A DNA stretch of 37,443 bases from Kiritimatiellia bacterium (GTDB lineage: Bacteria; Verrucomicrobiota; Kiritimatiellia; RFP12; UBA1067). Position 1 is the stretch's first letter. The number at the start of each line of letters is the position of its first letter. The notes under the pieces are model-generated. The model was given only the letters and a program-made list of their open reading frames with translations, did not search any database and was not told the origin of the DNA. The stretch is from contig JAFXST010000077.1 in NCBI GenBank assembly GCA_017525475.1, positions 1 through 37,443 of the forward strand. Direction: 5' to 3'. The position numbers were made by a program, and so were the translations under genes. Positions 7,141 through 16,117 of the stretch are shown piece after piece.

Positions 7141-8457
7141 ATGAAGCAGATAGGCGTAGGCATTCTGGGATTCGGTACGGTGGGCGCCGGCGTGGCCGAC
7201 GGGCTCTTGCGTAACCGCGAGACGTTCGCCAAGCGGCTGGGCGTGGACGTGGTGCTGCGCAAAGTGGCCGATCTGGATATCGAGCGCGACCGCGGCGTGG
7301 CGGTGCCCCGGGAGATCCTGACCACCGACGCCATGGCGGCCATCGACGATCCCGAAGTGCAGATCGTGGTGGAGCTGATCGGCGGCACCGGAATCGCCAA
7401 GAAACTGATCTTGGCGGCCATCGAACGCGGCAAGAACGTGGTTACCGCCAACAAGAAGCTGTTGTCGGAGTCGGGGCGCGAAATCTTCGAGGCGGCCGCC
7501 AAGGCGGGCGTGGATATCTACTTCGGCGCGGCGGTGGGCGGCGGTATCCCGATCATCCGGAGCTTGCGCGAGGGTCTCGCGGGCAACGAGATCGAGTCGA
7601 TGAAGGGCATTTTGAACGGCACCTGCAACTATATCCTGACGCGCATGATCAAGGAAGGCGCGGCGTTCGCCGACGTGCTCAAGGATGCGCAGAAGCTCGG
7701 TTTCGCCGAGGCCGACCCCACGCTCGACATCGACGGCTGGGATACGGCGCACAAGGCGAGCATTCTGGCGAGTTTGGCATATTCGATCCCGGTCGATCCC
7801 CATGCGATCGAGGTCAAGGGCATCCGCAACCTGTCGAGCGTGGACGTGGTCTATGCCGACAAGCTCGGCTATTCGGTGAAGCTCCTAGCGCAGATCGACC
7901 GCGTGGGCTCGCAGGTGGCGGTGGGCGTGCATCCGACCTTGATCCCCAAAGGCCACATGCTAGCGGCGGTGAACGGCGTATTCAACGCGGTGATGGTGCA
8001 TGGCGACCTCTCGGGCGATCTCCTGTTCTACGGCCGGGGCGCCGGGCGCGCCCCCACGGCCTCGACGGTGGTGGGCGACATCGGCGACATCGCGCGCAAT
8101 CTGACGGGCGGCGGCGCCCGGTACAAGAGCGCCATCCGCTACGACAACGAGCAGACGCTTTCGGTGATGCCGGTCGGCGAGGTGCGGAGCGAATTCTACG
8201 TGCGCTGCATGGTACAGGATCGCTGCGGCGCGTTCGGGCGGATCGGCGTGATGTTCGGCCAGCACGACGTTTCGATCAAGATGGCCACGTCCCACGAGTT
8301 CCTCAAGGGCTACGAGGAGGAAGGCGTGATTCCGGTGGTCATACGCACCCACATGGCCAAGACCGGCGACGTGGAGGCGGCGGTCAGCGACATCGAGCAG
8401 CTCGATATCGTCAAGGGCCGGCCGGTGGTGATGCGAATGGTAAAGGAGCAGGGCTAA
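7141..8457 (+). CDS. hom: Homoserine dehydrogenase
   Basis: Reduces aspartate semialdehyde to homoserine, toward threonine and methionine. The 438-residue protein starts with a Rossmann fold (GVGILGFGTVGAGVADGLL) and contains NVVTANKKLLSESG, the catalytic-region signature GGGIPIIRSLREGLAGNEI, ILNGTCNYILTRM, and FAEADPTLDIDGWDTAHK with the substrate-binding and catalytic residues. The final 90 or so residues (YVRCMVQDRCGAFGRIGVMF and onward) form an ACT domain, so feedback control by threonine is likely. ATG 7141 is the first start giving the correct Rossmann N-terminus. It is followed after 1 nt by lysC, forming an aspartate-family pair. Confidence 0.96.
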   Translation: MKQIGVGILGFGTVGAGVADGLLRNRETFAKRLGVDVVLRKVADLDIERDRGVAVPREILTTDAMAAIDDPEVQIVVELIGGTGIAKKLILAAIERGKNVVTANKKLLSESGREIFEAAAKAGVDIYFGAAVGGGIPIIRSLREGLAGNEIESMKGILNGTCNYILTRMIKEGAAFADVLKDAQKLGFAEADPTLDIDGWDTAHKASILASLAYSIPVDPHAIEVKGIRNLSSVDVVYADKLGYSVKLLAQIDRVGSQVAVGVHPTLIPKGHMLAAVNGVFNAVMVHGDLSGDLLFYGRGAGRAPTASTVVGDIGDIARNLTGGGARYKSAIRYDNEQTLSVMPVGEVRSEFYVRCMVQDRCGAFGRIGVMFGQHDVSIKMATSHEFLKGYEEEGVIPVVIRTHMAKTGDVEAAVSDIEQLDIVKGRPVVMRMVKEQG

Positions 8458-8458
8458 G

Positions 8459-9823
8459 ATGAAAGTCTGCAAATTTGGCGGGAGCAGCCTGGCGAACGCC
8501 GCTCAGGTCAACAAGGTTATCGAAATCGTCCTGGCCGATCCTTCGCGGCGGCTGGTGGTGGTGTCGGCGCCGGGCAAGCGCCATCAGGGCGACACCAAGG
8601 TTACGGATCTCTTGATCGAACTCGCCAAAACGGCGATGAAGGGCGAGAACACCGACCGCCAGTTCGGCGCGGTGGTGGAGCGTTACGCCGAAATCGCCCA
8701 GCAGCTCCGGCTGGGCGACGAAATCATCCGCCAGATCGAAATGGATCTGATGGACCGGCTCGCCCAGGTGGGCAAGCTTACCGGACCCGAGTTCCTGGAT
8801 CTCCTCAAGGCGGCCGGCGAAGACAATTGCGCGCGGCTGGTGGCGGTGGCGTTTTCGGCGCGCGGCAAGAAGTGCCGCTACGCGGGCCCCAAGGAGACCG
8901 GCATGGTCTTGACCGGCGAGCATGGCGATGCGCAGCTCGACCCCGCGAGCTACGATACTTTGAGCCGGGCGTTTTCCAACTTCGAGGGGATCGTGGTCTA
9001 CCCCGGGTTCTTCGGCTACACCCGCGAGGGCAAGGTAGCCACGTTCCCGCGCGGCGGCAGCGACATCACCGGCTCGATCCTCGCGGCGGCGGTGTGCGCC
9101 GACGTGTACGAGAACTTCACCGACGTGGACAGCGTCTTCCCGTGCGATCCGCGCGTGGTGCCCGAAGTGGCCGAGGGCGAGGGCATACCCACCATGACCT
9201 ACCGCGAAATGCGCGAGCTCGCCTACGCGGGCTTCGGCGTGTTCAACGACGATGCGGTGATCCCCGCCGTCAAGGCGCGCATCCCGATCAACATCCGCAA
9301 CACCAACCATCCGGGCGAGCCGGGCACCATGATCCAGCAGTCGCGACGGGTGGTGCCGGGCACGGTGGTGGGCATCGCGGCCATGGACCACTGCTGCAAC
9401 CTGGTGGTCGAAAAATACCTGATGAACCGCGAGATCGGCTTCGGGCGCCGGCTCTTGACGACGCTCGAGAACGAAGGCGTTAGCTACGAGCACATGCCCT
9501 CGGGCGTGGACAGCCAGTGCATCATCGTCAAGGACATGTATCTCCCGCGCGAAAAGGAATCGCGGGTCCTCGCGGCCATCCGGCGCGAGCTCAAGCCCGA
9601 CTACATGAGCGTGGAACGCGATCTCACGATGGTGATGGTGGTGGGCGAGGGTATGTGCTACACGCCCGGCATGCTGGCCAAGGCGTGCGCGGCGCTGGCC
9701 CAAGAAGGCATCAACATTTCGATGGTCAACCAGGCCTCCAACGAGGTGAGTTTCATGATCGCCATCCGCAGCGCCGACAGCGACAAGGCGCTGAGGGCGC
9801 TTTACCGGACGTTCTTCAAGTAA
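8459..9823 (+). CDS. lysC: Aspartate kinase
   Basis: Phosphorylates aspartate, the first step to lysine, threonine and methionine. The 454-residue protein begins with the kinase signature VCKFGGSSLANAAQV and carries FPRGGSDITGSILAAAV and FTDVDSVFPCDPR in the amino-acid kinase domain (about 1-290). Two ACT domains follow (about 300-454; MVMVVGEGMCYTPGMLAKAC and INISMVNQASNEVSFMIAI), expected to bind lysine or threonine for feedback inhibition. A Shine-Dalgarno AAGGAG precedes the ATG within the end of hom. Hom and LysC are separate here rather than fused as in E. coli ThrA. Confidence 0.96.
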   Translation: MKVCKFGGSSLANAAQVNKVIEIVLADPSRRLVVVSAPGKRHQGDTKVTDLLIELAKTAMKGENTDRQFGAVVERYAEIAQQLRLGDEIIRQIEMDLMDRLAQVGKLTGPEFLDLLKAAGEDNCARLVAVAFSARGKKCRYAGPKETGMVLTGEHGDAQLDPASYDTLSRAFSNFEGIVVYPGFFGYTREGKVATFPRGGSDITGSILAAAVCADVYENFTDVDSVFPCDPRVVPEVAEGEGIPTMTYREMRELAYAGFGVFNDDAVIPAVKARIPINIRNTNHPGEPGTMIQQSRRVVPGTVVGIAAMDHCCNLVVEKYLMNREIGFGRRLLTTLENEGVSYEHMPSGVDSQCIIVKDMYLPREKESRVLAAIRRELKPDYMSVERDLTMVMVVGEGMCYTPGMLAKACAALAQEGINISMVNQASNEVSFMIAIRSADSDKALRALYRTFFK

Positions 9824-9827
9824 ACCG

Positions 9828-11021
9828 ATGGTTGCTGCGTTCGAGGACGGCAAGCTCAAGTTCCTGGCGGGCGAGGAAAAATCGCGCGAGGCGGTGCTGG
9901 CGTTGCCGCTTTCGCGGCTCTTGCTGAAGATGGTGAAGGTCCGCGAGGGCGAAGATCCGGTGGCCGCGGCCGCCCCGGTGCTGGCGGCGATGAGCCCCTA
10001 TCCGGACGAACCGTTGACCGTGAGCTGCGAGGAAGTGCAGCCGCAGGTGTATATCGCCGCCGCGCTCCCCGAGAGCGCCACCGAAGATATCGCCGCCGCT
10101 TTGGACGCGGCGAAAGTCGAGATCACCGCCATCGACGCCCTGGTGTTCGGCGAGATCCGCGCGCTGTGGGACGAGTTGGGCGCCGAGGGGCGCAAGCTGG
10201 TGCTGCTGCGGGGCGTGGAGGGGGTGTCGCTTTTGGTGCTGGACGGCGGCGTGCCCGTGGCGATACGCGCTCTCGACGGCAACAGCGACCTCAAGCGCGA
10301 GGTGTTCTTGAGTTTGCTGGAGGCGGAGGATTTCGGCGGGGTCAAGCCGCTCTCCGAAATCGTGGTGCGCGGCGAAGTGGACGTTTCGGCGCTCGAGCGC
10401 CTGGCGCCGGTGCGCAGGCTCGCGGCCCGGGGCGACATTCTGGACGGCGCGCTTAAGGGCATCCGCGACCGTGCCGCCGAAGCGGGCACGCTCAACGTCT
10501 TGCCGGAGTCGTGGCGGCAGATGCTCGAAGACAGCCGCTTCAAGCGCAAACTCTGCCGCGGGTTGGCCGTGGCGGGGGCCGTGTGGGCGCTGGCGATGGC
10601 GACGCTGTTGGGGGTGCCGGCCGCTTACGGGTGGATGACCGATTACCAGAAGGGTCTTTCCAAGGCGCACCAGCGCGAGTACCGGCAGGTAGTCCAGATG
10701 CGCGACAAGGTAAAACTGGTGCGCAAGTATTCCGACCACGCGCGCGGAGCGCTGGAGATCATGAAGGCCGTGAGCGACCGCCTGCCGCAGGGCATCGAGC
10801 TCAACAGCTGGAATTTCAAGCGCGAAGAAGGGGTCAGGGTTTCCGGCGAAGGCACCGGCAACGAAGCCATCTACCGCTTCAAGGACAATATGGCGGAAAT
10901 GGCCGAGGAAGACGGGCAGGAGCCGATCTTCCCCACGGTCAGCCTCAAGGGCCCGTCGGCCGTCAAGGGCGGCAAGTACAAGTTCGACCTCGACTGCACC
11001 TACGAGACGGAGGACGAGTGA
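9828..11021 (+). CDS. PilM/PilN-like (GspL-like) bitopic inner-membrane assembly protein
   Basis: A 397-residue protein whose cytoplasmic N-terminal part (about 1-235) looks like a degenerate PilM/GspL actin-like domain (KLVLLRGVEGVSLLVLDGG, then IVVRGEV). NVLPESWR precedes one membrane helix (about 241-262), and a periplasmic coiled segment and small alpha/beta domain like PilN follow (RLPQGIELNSWNFKREEGVRV). PilM and PilN therefore appear joined, as in GspL. It starts 4 nt after lysC and overlaps the PilO-like gene (TGATG). Sequence similarity to named families is weak, so the call rests on architecture and on the order of the neighbours (PilO-like, secretin). Confidence 0.7.
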   Translation: MVAAFEDGKLKFLAGEEKSREAVLALPLSRLLLKMVKVREGEDPVAAAAPVLAAMSPYPDEPLTVSCEEVQPQVYIAAALPESATEDIAAALDAAKVEITAIDALVFGEIRALWDELGAEGRKLVLLRGVEGVSLLVLDGGVPVAIRALDGNSDLKREVFLSLLEAEDFGGVKPLSEIVVRGEVDVSALERLAPVRRLAARGDILDGALKGIRDRAAEAGTLNVLPESWRQMLEDSRFKRKLCRGLAVAGAVWALAMATLLGVPAAYGWMTDYQKGLSKAHQREYRQVVQMRDKVKLVRKYSDHARGALEIMKAVSDRLPQGIELNSWNFKREEGVRVSGEGTGNEAIYRFKDNMAEMAEEDGQEPIFPTVSLKGPSAVKGGKYKFDLDCTYETEDE

Positions 11022-11557
11022 TGGCCGGGATGAAACTCAAGGAACAGGCCGTGGCGGCGGTGTTGGGCATGGTGGCGCTGTACGCGCTGGCGGCGGGGTT
11101 GTGGTTCATGCATTCCGAAGCCGCCTGGAAGAAGTCGCGCCGGCAGTACGACAAGGCGGTGGAGACTTACGACCGGGAGTGCCGGCTGATCGCCGAAAAG
11201 CGCAAGTGGACCGACGCCTACGACGCCGAAAAGGCCGCCATGCCCACGTTCGAGGCGGGCAAGGCCACCGACACCACCTGGCTCAAGAAGATGGACGAAC
11301 TCGCCGAGAAGCACCATATCGCCATCAGCCAGCGCCAGAGCGGCAAAGAGGTGGAGTCGGGGGACGTGCTGGAGCTGCCCATCGACGTGAAGACCTGGGA
11401 GGGGAGTTTGGAGAGTCTCGTCAAGTTCATGCACGAACTCGAGAACACCAACGAAGGGATGTTCGACATCCGGAGCCTCAGTTTCAAGCCCAGCAGCAAA
11501 AAGGGCTATCTAAAGGGCTCGTTCACTTTGACTTGCGCATATATGAGGGAGGATTGA
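11021..11557 (+). CDS. PilO/GspM-like inner-membrane protein
   Basis: A 178-residue protein with a short cytoplasmic start, one membrane helix (about 8-28, AVAAVLGMVALYALAAGLWF), a charged coiled-coil (about 30-75) and a C-terminal domain with ESLVKFMHELENTNEGMFDIRSL, cited as LVKFMHELEN and FDIRSLSF. This is the pattern of PilO, which pairs with PilN in the inner-membrane ring of type IV pili and type II secretion systems. The start overlaps the previous stop by one base. It ends 1 nt before the secretin gene, whose SD (GGGAGG) lies in its last codons. Confidence 0.75.
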   Translation: MAGMKLKEQAVAAVLGMVALYALAAGLWFMHSEAAWKKSRRQYDKAVETYDRECRLIAEKRKWTDAYDAEKAAMPTFEAGKATDTTWLKKMDELAEKHHIAISQRQSGKEVESGDVLELPIDVKTWEGSLESLVKFMHELENTNEGMFDIRSLSFKPSSKKGYLKGSFTLTCAYMRED

Positions 11558-11558
11558 C

Positions 11559-14072
11559 ATGATCAAGCACATGGTTGCGGCAATGGCGGCGGCGGTCGCT
11601 TTGGCGCTGTCGGCGCAGGAGGCCGAGAAGGCCGCGCCGCCGCTCAACTGGGATGCGGCGCCGGTGGATATCGTCTTGCAGGCCTACGCCGAGAGCATCG
11701 ACAAGATCGTCCTCAAGGATCCGGGCGTGCCCAACGCCACCATCAGCCTCAAGGCGCGCGACGGCCAGCAGCTGACGCTGGAGGAATATCTCGAGGCCAT
11801 CGAAGTGGTGCTGGAGATGAACGGCGTGCACATCGAGCCCTACGGCGAAAAGTTCATCCGCGCCATCCCGCGCAACAAGGCGCGCAAGGAAGGCATCCCC
11901 CTCATCCTCGACCCCGATACGGAACTCAGGGATTCGGGCAAGGTGGTGTCGATGATGATCCCCTTCAAGAACATCGCGGTGGCCGAAGCGCAGAAACTGC
12001 TGGAAGGGCTCAAGAGCGACACCGGCATCCTCCTCGTGTTCGAGCGCACCAACGCGATTTTGGTGACCGACACCGAGCAGAACATCAACCGCATGATCGA
12101 AATCGCCAAGACGGTGGACGTGGCGAGCCCCGTGCTCGAGAACGTGTTCGTGCGGCAGATCAAGTACGCGAGCGTTTCGGATGTCAAGACCATCCTCGAG
12201 AACATCGTCAAGGAGAGCCAGGCGGCGCAGGAGAAGGAGAACGGCAAGGGCGCCGCCACCCCCGCCGCCCAGAACGCCGACCGGTCGGCCGACCGTCGGC
12301 TCCTCGGGCGCCGTCCCGCCGCCAACAACGCCCCCGAGGCGCAGCCGGCCGCCAACGTCAACGAAAGCGTGGTGATGAGCGTGAGCGACGCCGACCGCGG
12401 GATGATCCGCGGCAAGGTGATAATGATGAGCGACGAGCGGAGCAACAAGCTCATCGTGATCACGCAGAAGGCCAACATGGATTTCTTCGACAAGATCATC
12501 GAACAGATGGACGTGGAGACGACGCCCGACGTCAAGGTGGAGGTGATCCGCCTCAAGTACGCCGACGCCGAAGAGGTGAGCGACATGATCAACGACCTCA
12601 TCGGCAACGCGAGCGGCAACAAGAACTCGTCGAAGAACAACACCAACCAGAACGCGCAGAAAGGTACCAGCGCCAACGTGACGAGCGGCACCACGCGCCC
12701 GGCCAATACGCGCACGGCCGGCGCGGCGGGCGAGTCGAAGGCCGGCGAGCTCAGCAAGGACAACGTGGTGGTGCTGGCCGACAAGCGCATCAACGGCCTG
12801 GTGATCATGGCGCGTACGCAGGATATCCCCGTACTCCACCAGATAATCGAGTCGATGGACGTCAAATTGAGCCAGGTGCTGATCGAGACGGTAATCATCG
12901 AAGTGGGTCTCAGCGACACCATCAAGACCGGCATCGACTGGGTATATCAGATCGAGAACCAGCGCCAGTCGCTGATGGGCGGCGGCGGTTCGTCCGATGC
13001 GGTATCCGGCACGCTCGGCGCTATTGCGAACGACGGCGCTTCGGCGGCCGGCGTCGGCGCGGTTCCGTCCGGGCTCCACTACATGGGGCTTTCCAAGAAG
13101 CTGAATTTCGGAGCGGTGGTTTCTGCCGCCAAGACTGATTCGCGCACCAAGTATCTCGCCAGCCCCATCATCATGACGGTTGACAACAAAGAGGCAACGA
13201 TCGAGGCCACGCAGATGCGCTACATGCTCACCGGCTTCACTTCGTCGGGCACGAGCTATTCGACGATCGCGGTGCCCAACTACGAACAGAAGCAGATCGG
13301 CATCACCATCAAGACTACGCCCAAGATCAATCCCAACGGCACCGTGATGCTTACGGTCGAGGAGGAGTACTCGCAACTGGGCAATTCGCAGACCATTCAG
13401 ACGGCCGGTGGCATGAGTGGCACCTCTGGTGACTCCAAGGGCCTGATCAATGTCAACGTTGATACCACGGTCACCCGCAAGATGTCGGCCGACATCAGTC
13501 TCGAGGACGGCCAGTCGGTTGTAATCGGCGGGCTTACCGAAACCACGATCGAGAAGAAAGAGAACGGCATTCCTCTGTTGAAGGACATCCCGTGGGTCGG
13601 GCGCTATCTGTTCGGTTCTACCGAGGACGAGGAACACCGCAAGGAACTTCTGGTGTTCATGACCCCCTATGTGCTCAAGGACGGCGACGAGGCCGAAGCC
13701 GAGGCGGCTAGGCGCAAGAGTTCGCTCGGCGATGCACGGCCATGGGAAGATCACGGCTGGAGCAAGTCGAAGCTAGCCGATCCCGTGGGCAACAAGGAGC
13801 AGTTGCGTCGCCAGCAGGACGAATGGGAGCGCGAGGACGAGGAACATGCCAACGAACTGGCGCTGGAAAAGGCGCGGATGGACCGGGTCGTGGAACTCGA
13901 AAAGAAAGCGCTCGACGAGCAGAAGATGACGATCGACGAAGCCCAAGAGCGCATCGACAAGCTGAACAAGCTCGAAGAGGAGAAGGCGGCGTTGCGCGGC
14001 GAGGCCGATCTGGTCGAGCGCGAAAGCAACGATCTCCTCAAGCTTCTCCAGGAAGAGGCGGCGGCGGAATGA
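11559..14072 (+). CDS. Type II/IV secretin (GspD/PilQ-like) with C-terminal coiled-coil extension
   Basis: An outer-membrane ring channel of 837 residues. A signal peptide (about 1-19) is followed by N0/N1-type periplasmic domains. A hydrophilic Ala/Asn/Arg-rich linker lies at about 225-270 and a second Asn/Thr/Gly-rich linker at about 350-390. The secretin domain spans about 440-706, with IETVIIEVGLSD, the strands around FTSSGTSYST, DGQSVVIGGL, and the closing signature IPLLKDIPWVGRYLFG followed by KELLVFMTPYVL. The last 90 or so residues form a highly charged coiled coil (EREDEEHANELALEKARMDR), unlike the usual short pilotin-binding tail. The extension may contact the coiled-coil protein encoded next, whose start overlaps this stop (ATGA). 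Confidence 0.93.
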   Translation: MIKHMVAAMAAAVALALSAQEAEKAAPPLNWDAAPVDIVLQAYAESIDKIVLKDPGVPNATISLKARDGQQLTLEEYLEAIEVVLEMNGVHIEPYGEKFIRAIPRNKARKEGIPLILDPDTELRDSGKVVSMMIPFKNIAVAEAQKLLEGLKSDTGILLVFERTNAILVTDTEQNINRMIEIAKTVDVASPVLENVFVRQIKYASVSDVKTILENIVKESQAAQEKENGKGAATPAAQNADRSADRRLLGRRPAANNAPEAQPAANVNESVVMSVSDADRGMIRGKVIMMSDERSNKLIVITQKANMDFFDKIIEQMDVETTPDVKVEVIRLKYADAEEVSDMINDLIGNASGNKNSSKNNTNQNAQKGTSANVTSGTTRPANTRTAGAAGESKAGELSKDNVVVLADKRINGLVIMARTQDIPVLHQIIESMDVKLSQVLIETVIIEVGLSDTIKTGIDWVYQIENQRQSLMGGGGSSDAVSGTLGAIANDGASAAGVGAVPSGLHYMGLSKKLNFGAVVSAAKTDSRTKYLASPIIMTVDNKEATIEATQMRYMLTGFTSSGTSYSTIAVPNYEQKQIGITIKTTPKINPNGTVMLTVEEEYSQLGNSQTIQTAGGMSGTSGDSKGLINVNVDTTVTRKMSADISLEDGQSVVIGGLTETTIEKKENGIPLLKDIPWVGRYLFGSTEDEEHRKELLVFMTPYVLKDGDEAEAEAARRKSSLGDARPWEDHGWSKSKLADPVGNKEQLRRQQDEWEREDEEHANELALEKARMDRVVELEKKALDEQKMTIDEAQERIDKLNKLEEEKAALRGEADLVERESNDLLKLLQEEAAAE

Positions 14073-14986
14073 AAGCGTGGCTTGCGGTAGTACTTGCGGC
14101 CTTGGCGGTGGTTGCCGCTTCCTATGCCGTCATTTGCCGCTATCGCGACCGGGCGGCCATCGCCCGCGACGAAGCGGCCAAAGCGGCCAGCCAGGAGGAG
14201 ACGCAACTCGCCAGGACGCGCGAAGCCAAGGAACTCTCGGCGGCGGCGCGTGCCAAGGAAAGCGCGGCGCAAGCCGAGCGCGAGGCCAAGGAGGCCGAAC
14301 GCAAGGCCAAGGAAGCCGCCCGCGACCAGGCGCGTATCGACAACGAGACGCAGAAGCTCAAGACCCGCGAGGCCGAAGCCCTGGCGAGCGAAGCGGCGGC
14401 CACGGCCAAAGCCCGCCAGAACGAGCGGCAGGCAAAAGAAACCGAACTCAAGGCGCGCCAGGCCGAGCAGGCTGCGGCCGAGGCGCAGGCCAAGATGCGC
14501 GAGGCCGAGGCGCTGCGCGCCGATGCCGCCGCCCGCAAGTCCGAGGCCGACGCCTTCCGCACGCGTACCTCGCTCGCCGAAGCGGAGGCGCTGCGGGAAG
14601 AATACGCCAGCCTGCTCGCGGAACTCGACGATTACCGCCGCGAGTTGGACGAGCGCGAGGAGGCGCTGCGCGTGGACAAGACGGCCGACGATTTGCTGAC
14701 CTTGGGCGACGACGGTATCGATCCCGGCGCGGATACGACGCTTCCCGAAAACGACCGGCGGCTTACCAAGGGCGAGCGGGAGCTGGCGCGGATCGCACGG
14801 CTCCGGCGGGAAGCGGCGGAACAGTCGGCCGCCGCCACGCGCGAGACCATCACGGCCAAACTGACGGCGCTGATGGAGGCGGCCGTCAGGGAAGATCGCG
14901 TAACCGACGCCAAGTTCTACTACAACACCATCAAGAGTTTCTATCCCGACTGGGAATACAACAAGGCTGAAGGGGCAAAGGAATGA
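14069..14986 (+). CDS. Membrane-anchored Ala/Glu-rich coiled-coil protein of the secretin cluster
   Basis: A 305-residue protein with an N-terminal membrane anchor (MKAWLAVVLAALAVVAASYA) followed by about 190 residues of near-continuous Ala/Glu/Lys/Arg coiled coil (repeats of KEAERKAKEAAR type). After an Asp/Gly hinge (GDDGIDPGADT, near 217), a C-terminal helical domain ends in KFYYNTIKSFYPDWEYN. I recognise no named family. Position after the secretin and the anchored coiled-coil layout recall proteins of the Akkermansia Amuc_1098-1101 region, but I cannot show homology. It may be a periplasm-spanning partner of the secretin's coiled-coil tail. It overlaps both the secretin and ychF by 4 nt. 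Confidence 0.72.
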   Translation: MKAWLAVVLAALAVVAASYAVICRYRDRAAIARDEAAKAASQEETQLARTREAKELSAAARAKESAAQAEREAKEAERKAKEAARDQARIDNETQKLKTREAEALASEAAATAKARQNERQAKETELKARQAEQAAAEAQAKMREAEALRADAAARKSEADAFRTRTSLAEAEALREEYASLLAELDDYRRELDEREEALRVDKTADDLLTLGDDGIDPGADTTLPENDRRLTKGERELARIARLRREAAEQSAAATRETITAKLTALMEAAVREDRVTDAKFYYNTIKSFYPDWEYNKAEGAKE

Positions 14987-16101
14987 GTCTGGCAGTGGGC
15001 ATCGTGGGCCTTCCCAACGTGGGCAAGTCCACGCTTTTCAACGCGCTTACCAAAAAACAGCAGGCGGCGGCCGAGAATTATCCGTTCTGCACCATCGAAC
15101 CCAATACGGCGGTGGTGGAGGTGGAGGATCGGCGGCTCGCCGAACTCGCCAAAATCGTCAACCCCGCGCAAATCGTCAAGGCCACGGTCGATTTCACCGA
15201 TATCGCCGGGCTCGTCAAGGGCGCGTCGAAGGGCGAGGGTTTGGGCAACAAGTTCCTCGCCAATATCCGCGAATGCGACGCCATCCTCCATGTGGTCAGA
15301 TGCTTCGAGAACGACGATATCATCCATGTGCAGGAGGGCGGCAACAAATCGGCGCCGATCGATCCCGTGGGCGATGCGGAGGTGATCGAGACGGAACTTA
15401 TCCTCGCCGACATGGAACAGCTTCAGCGCCGCTACGACAAGGTCAAGAAGGAGGCGCAGGCCAAACCGCCTTTGCGCCCCGAGGCGGAAGCGTGCGCGGC
15501 GCTCTTGAAGCACCTGGAGGAAGGCCGGCCGGTGCGCGCCTTCCCGCGCCAGGAGGGCGATGCGATCTTGCCGGTCCTCAGGGAACTCCATTTCCTCACC
15601 GACAAGCCGGTCATCTTCTGCGCCAACGTGGCCGACGACAACGTGACCGGCGAGGGCAATCCCCACGTGGCGGCGCTACGCGACTACGCAGCCAAGGGCG
15701 GGAGCGAGTTGGTGGTCGTGTGCGCGCAGATGGAGGCGGATCTCGCGGGCCTGAGCGATGCCGAGGCCAAGGAGTTCCTCGAAAGCTACGGGCTCGAGGA
15801 ATCGTCGCTCGATCGCACCATCAAGCTCGCCTACCATACTTTGGGTCTGGCCAGCTATTTCACCGCCGGCCCCAAGGAAGTGCGGGCGTGGACTTTCCGG
15901 CGCGGCTGGAAGGCGCCCAAGTGCGCGGGGGTGATCCATACCGATTTCGAAAAGGGCTTCATCCGGGCCGAAGTCGTGGCTTTTGACGACTACGTCAAAA
16001 ACGGCGGCGTGGCCGGCGCGCGCAGCGCCGGGGCGTTGAGGCCCGAGGGCAAGGAATACGAAATGAAAGACGGGGACGTAGTGGAGTTCCTGTTCAATTG
16101 A
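14983..16101 (+). CDS. ychF: Ribosome-binding ATPase YchF (Obg-family)
   Basis: A 372-residue P-loop protein with GIVGLPNVGKSTLFNALT (Walker A), the switch region FCTIEPN, DIAGLVKGASKGEGLGNKFL (Walker B/G3 and following) and IFCANVADDN, the NxxE/NVxD-type G4 replacement that marks ATP- rather than GTP-specific YchF. The C-terminal TGS domain contains TFFT-like YFTAGPKEVRAWTFRRGWKAPKCAGVIHTDFE, cited as YFTAGPKEVRAWTF and GVIHTDFEKGFIRAEV, and ends in DGDVVEFLFN. It is a conserved housekeeping gene; overlap with the upstream coiled-coil gene (ATGA) is probably incidental packing. Confidence 0.96.
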   Translation: MSLAVGIVGLPNVGKSTLFNALTKKQQAAAENYPFCTIEPNTAVVEVEDRRLAELAKIVNPAQIVKATVDFTDIAGLVKGASKGEGLGNKFLANIRECDAILHVVRCFENDDIIHVQEGGNKSAPIDPVGDAEVIETELILADMEQLQRRYDKVKKEAQAKPPLRPEAEACAALLKHLEEGRPVRAFPRQEGDAILPVLRELHFLTDKPVIFCANVADDNVTGEGNPHVAALRDYAAKGGSELVVVCAQMEADLAGLSDAEAKEFLESYGLEESSLDRTIKLAYHTLGLASYFTAGPKEVRAWTFRRGWKAPKCAGVIHTDFEKGFIRAEVVAFDDYVKNGGVAGARSAGALRPEGKEYEMKDGDVVEFLFN

Positions 16102-16117
16102 CGCCGGGAGCAGCAAA

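Noticed and set aside
11523-13754. Long antisense open frame (over 740 codons) opposite the secretin
   Set aside because: It mirrors the secretin codons, is rich in His/Arg/Asp as GC-rich shadow frames are, and has no recognisable motif. The sense strand carries clear secretin signatures.
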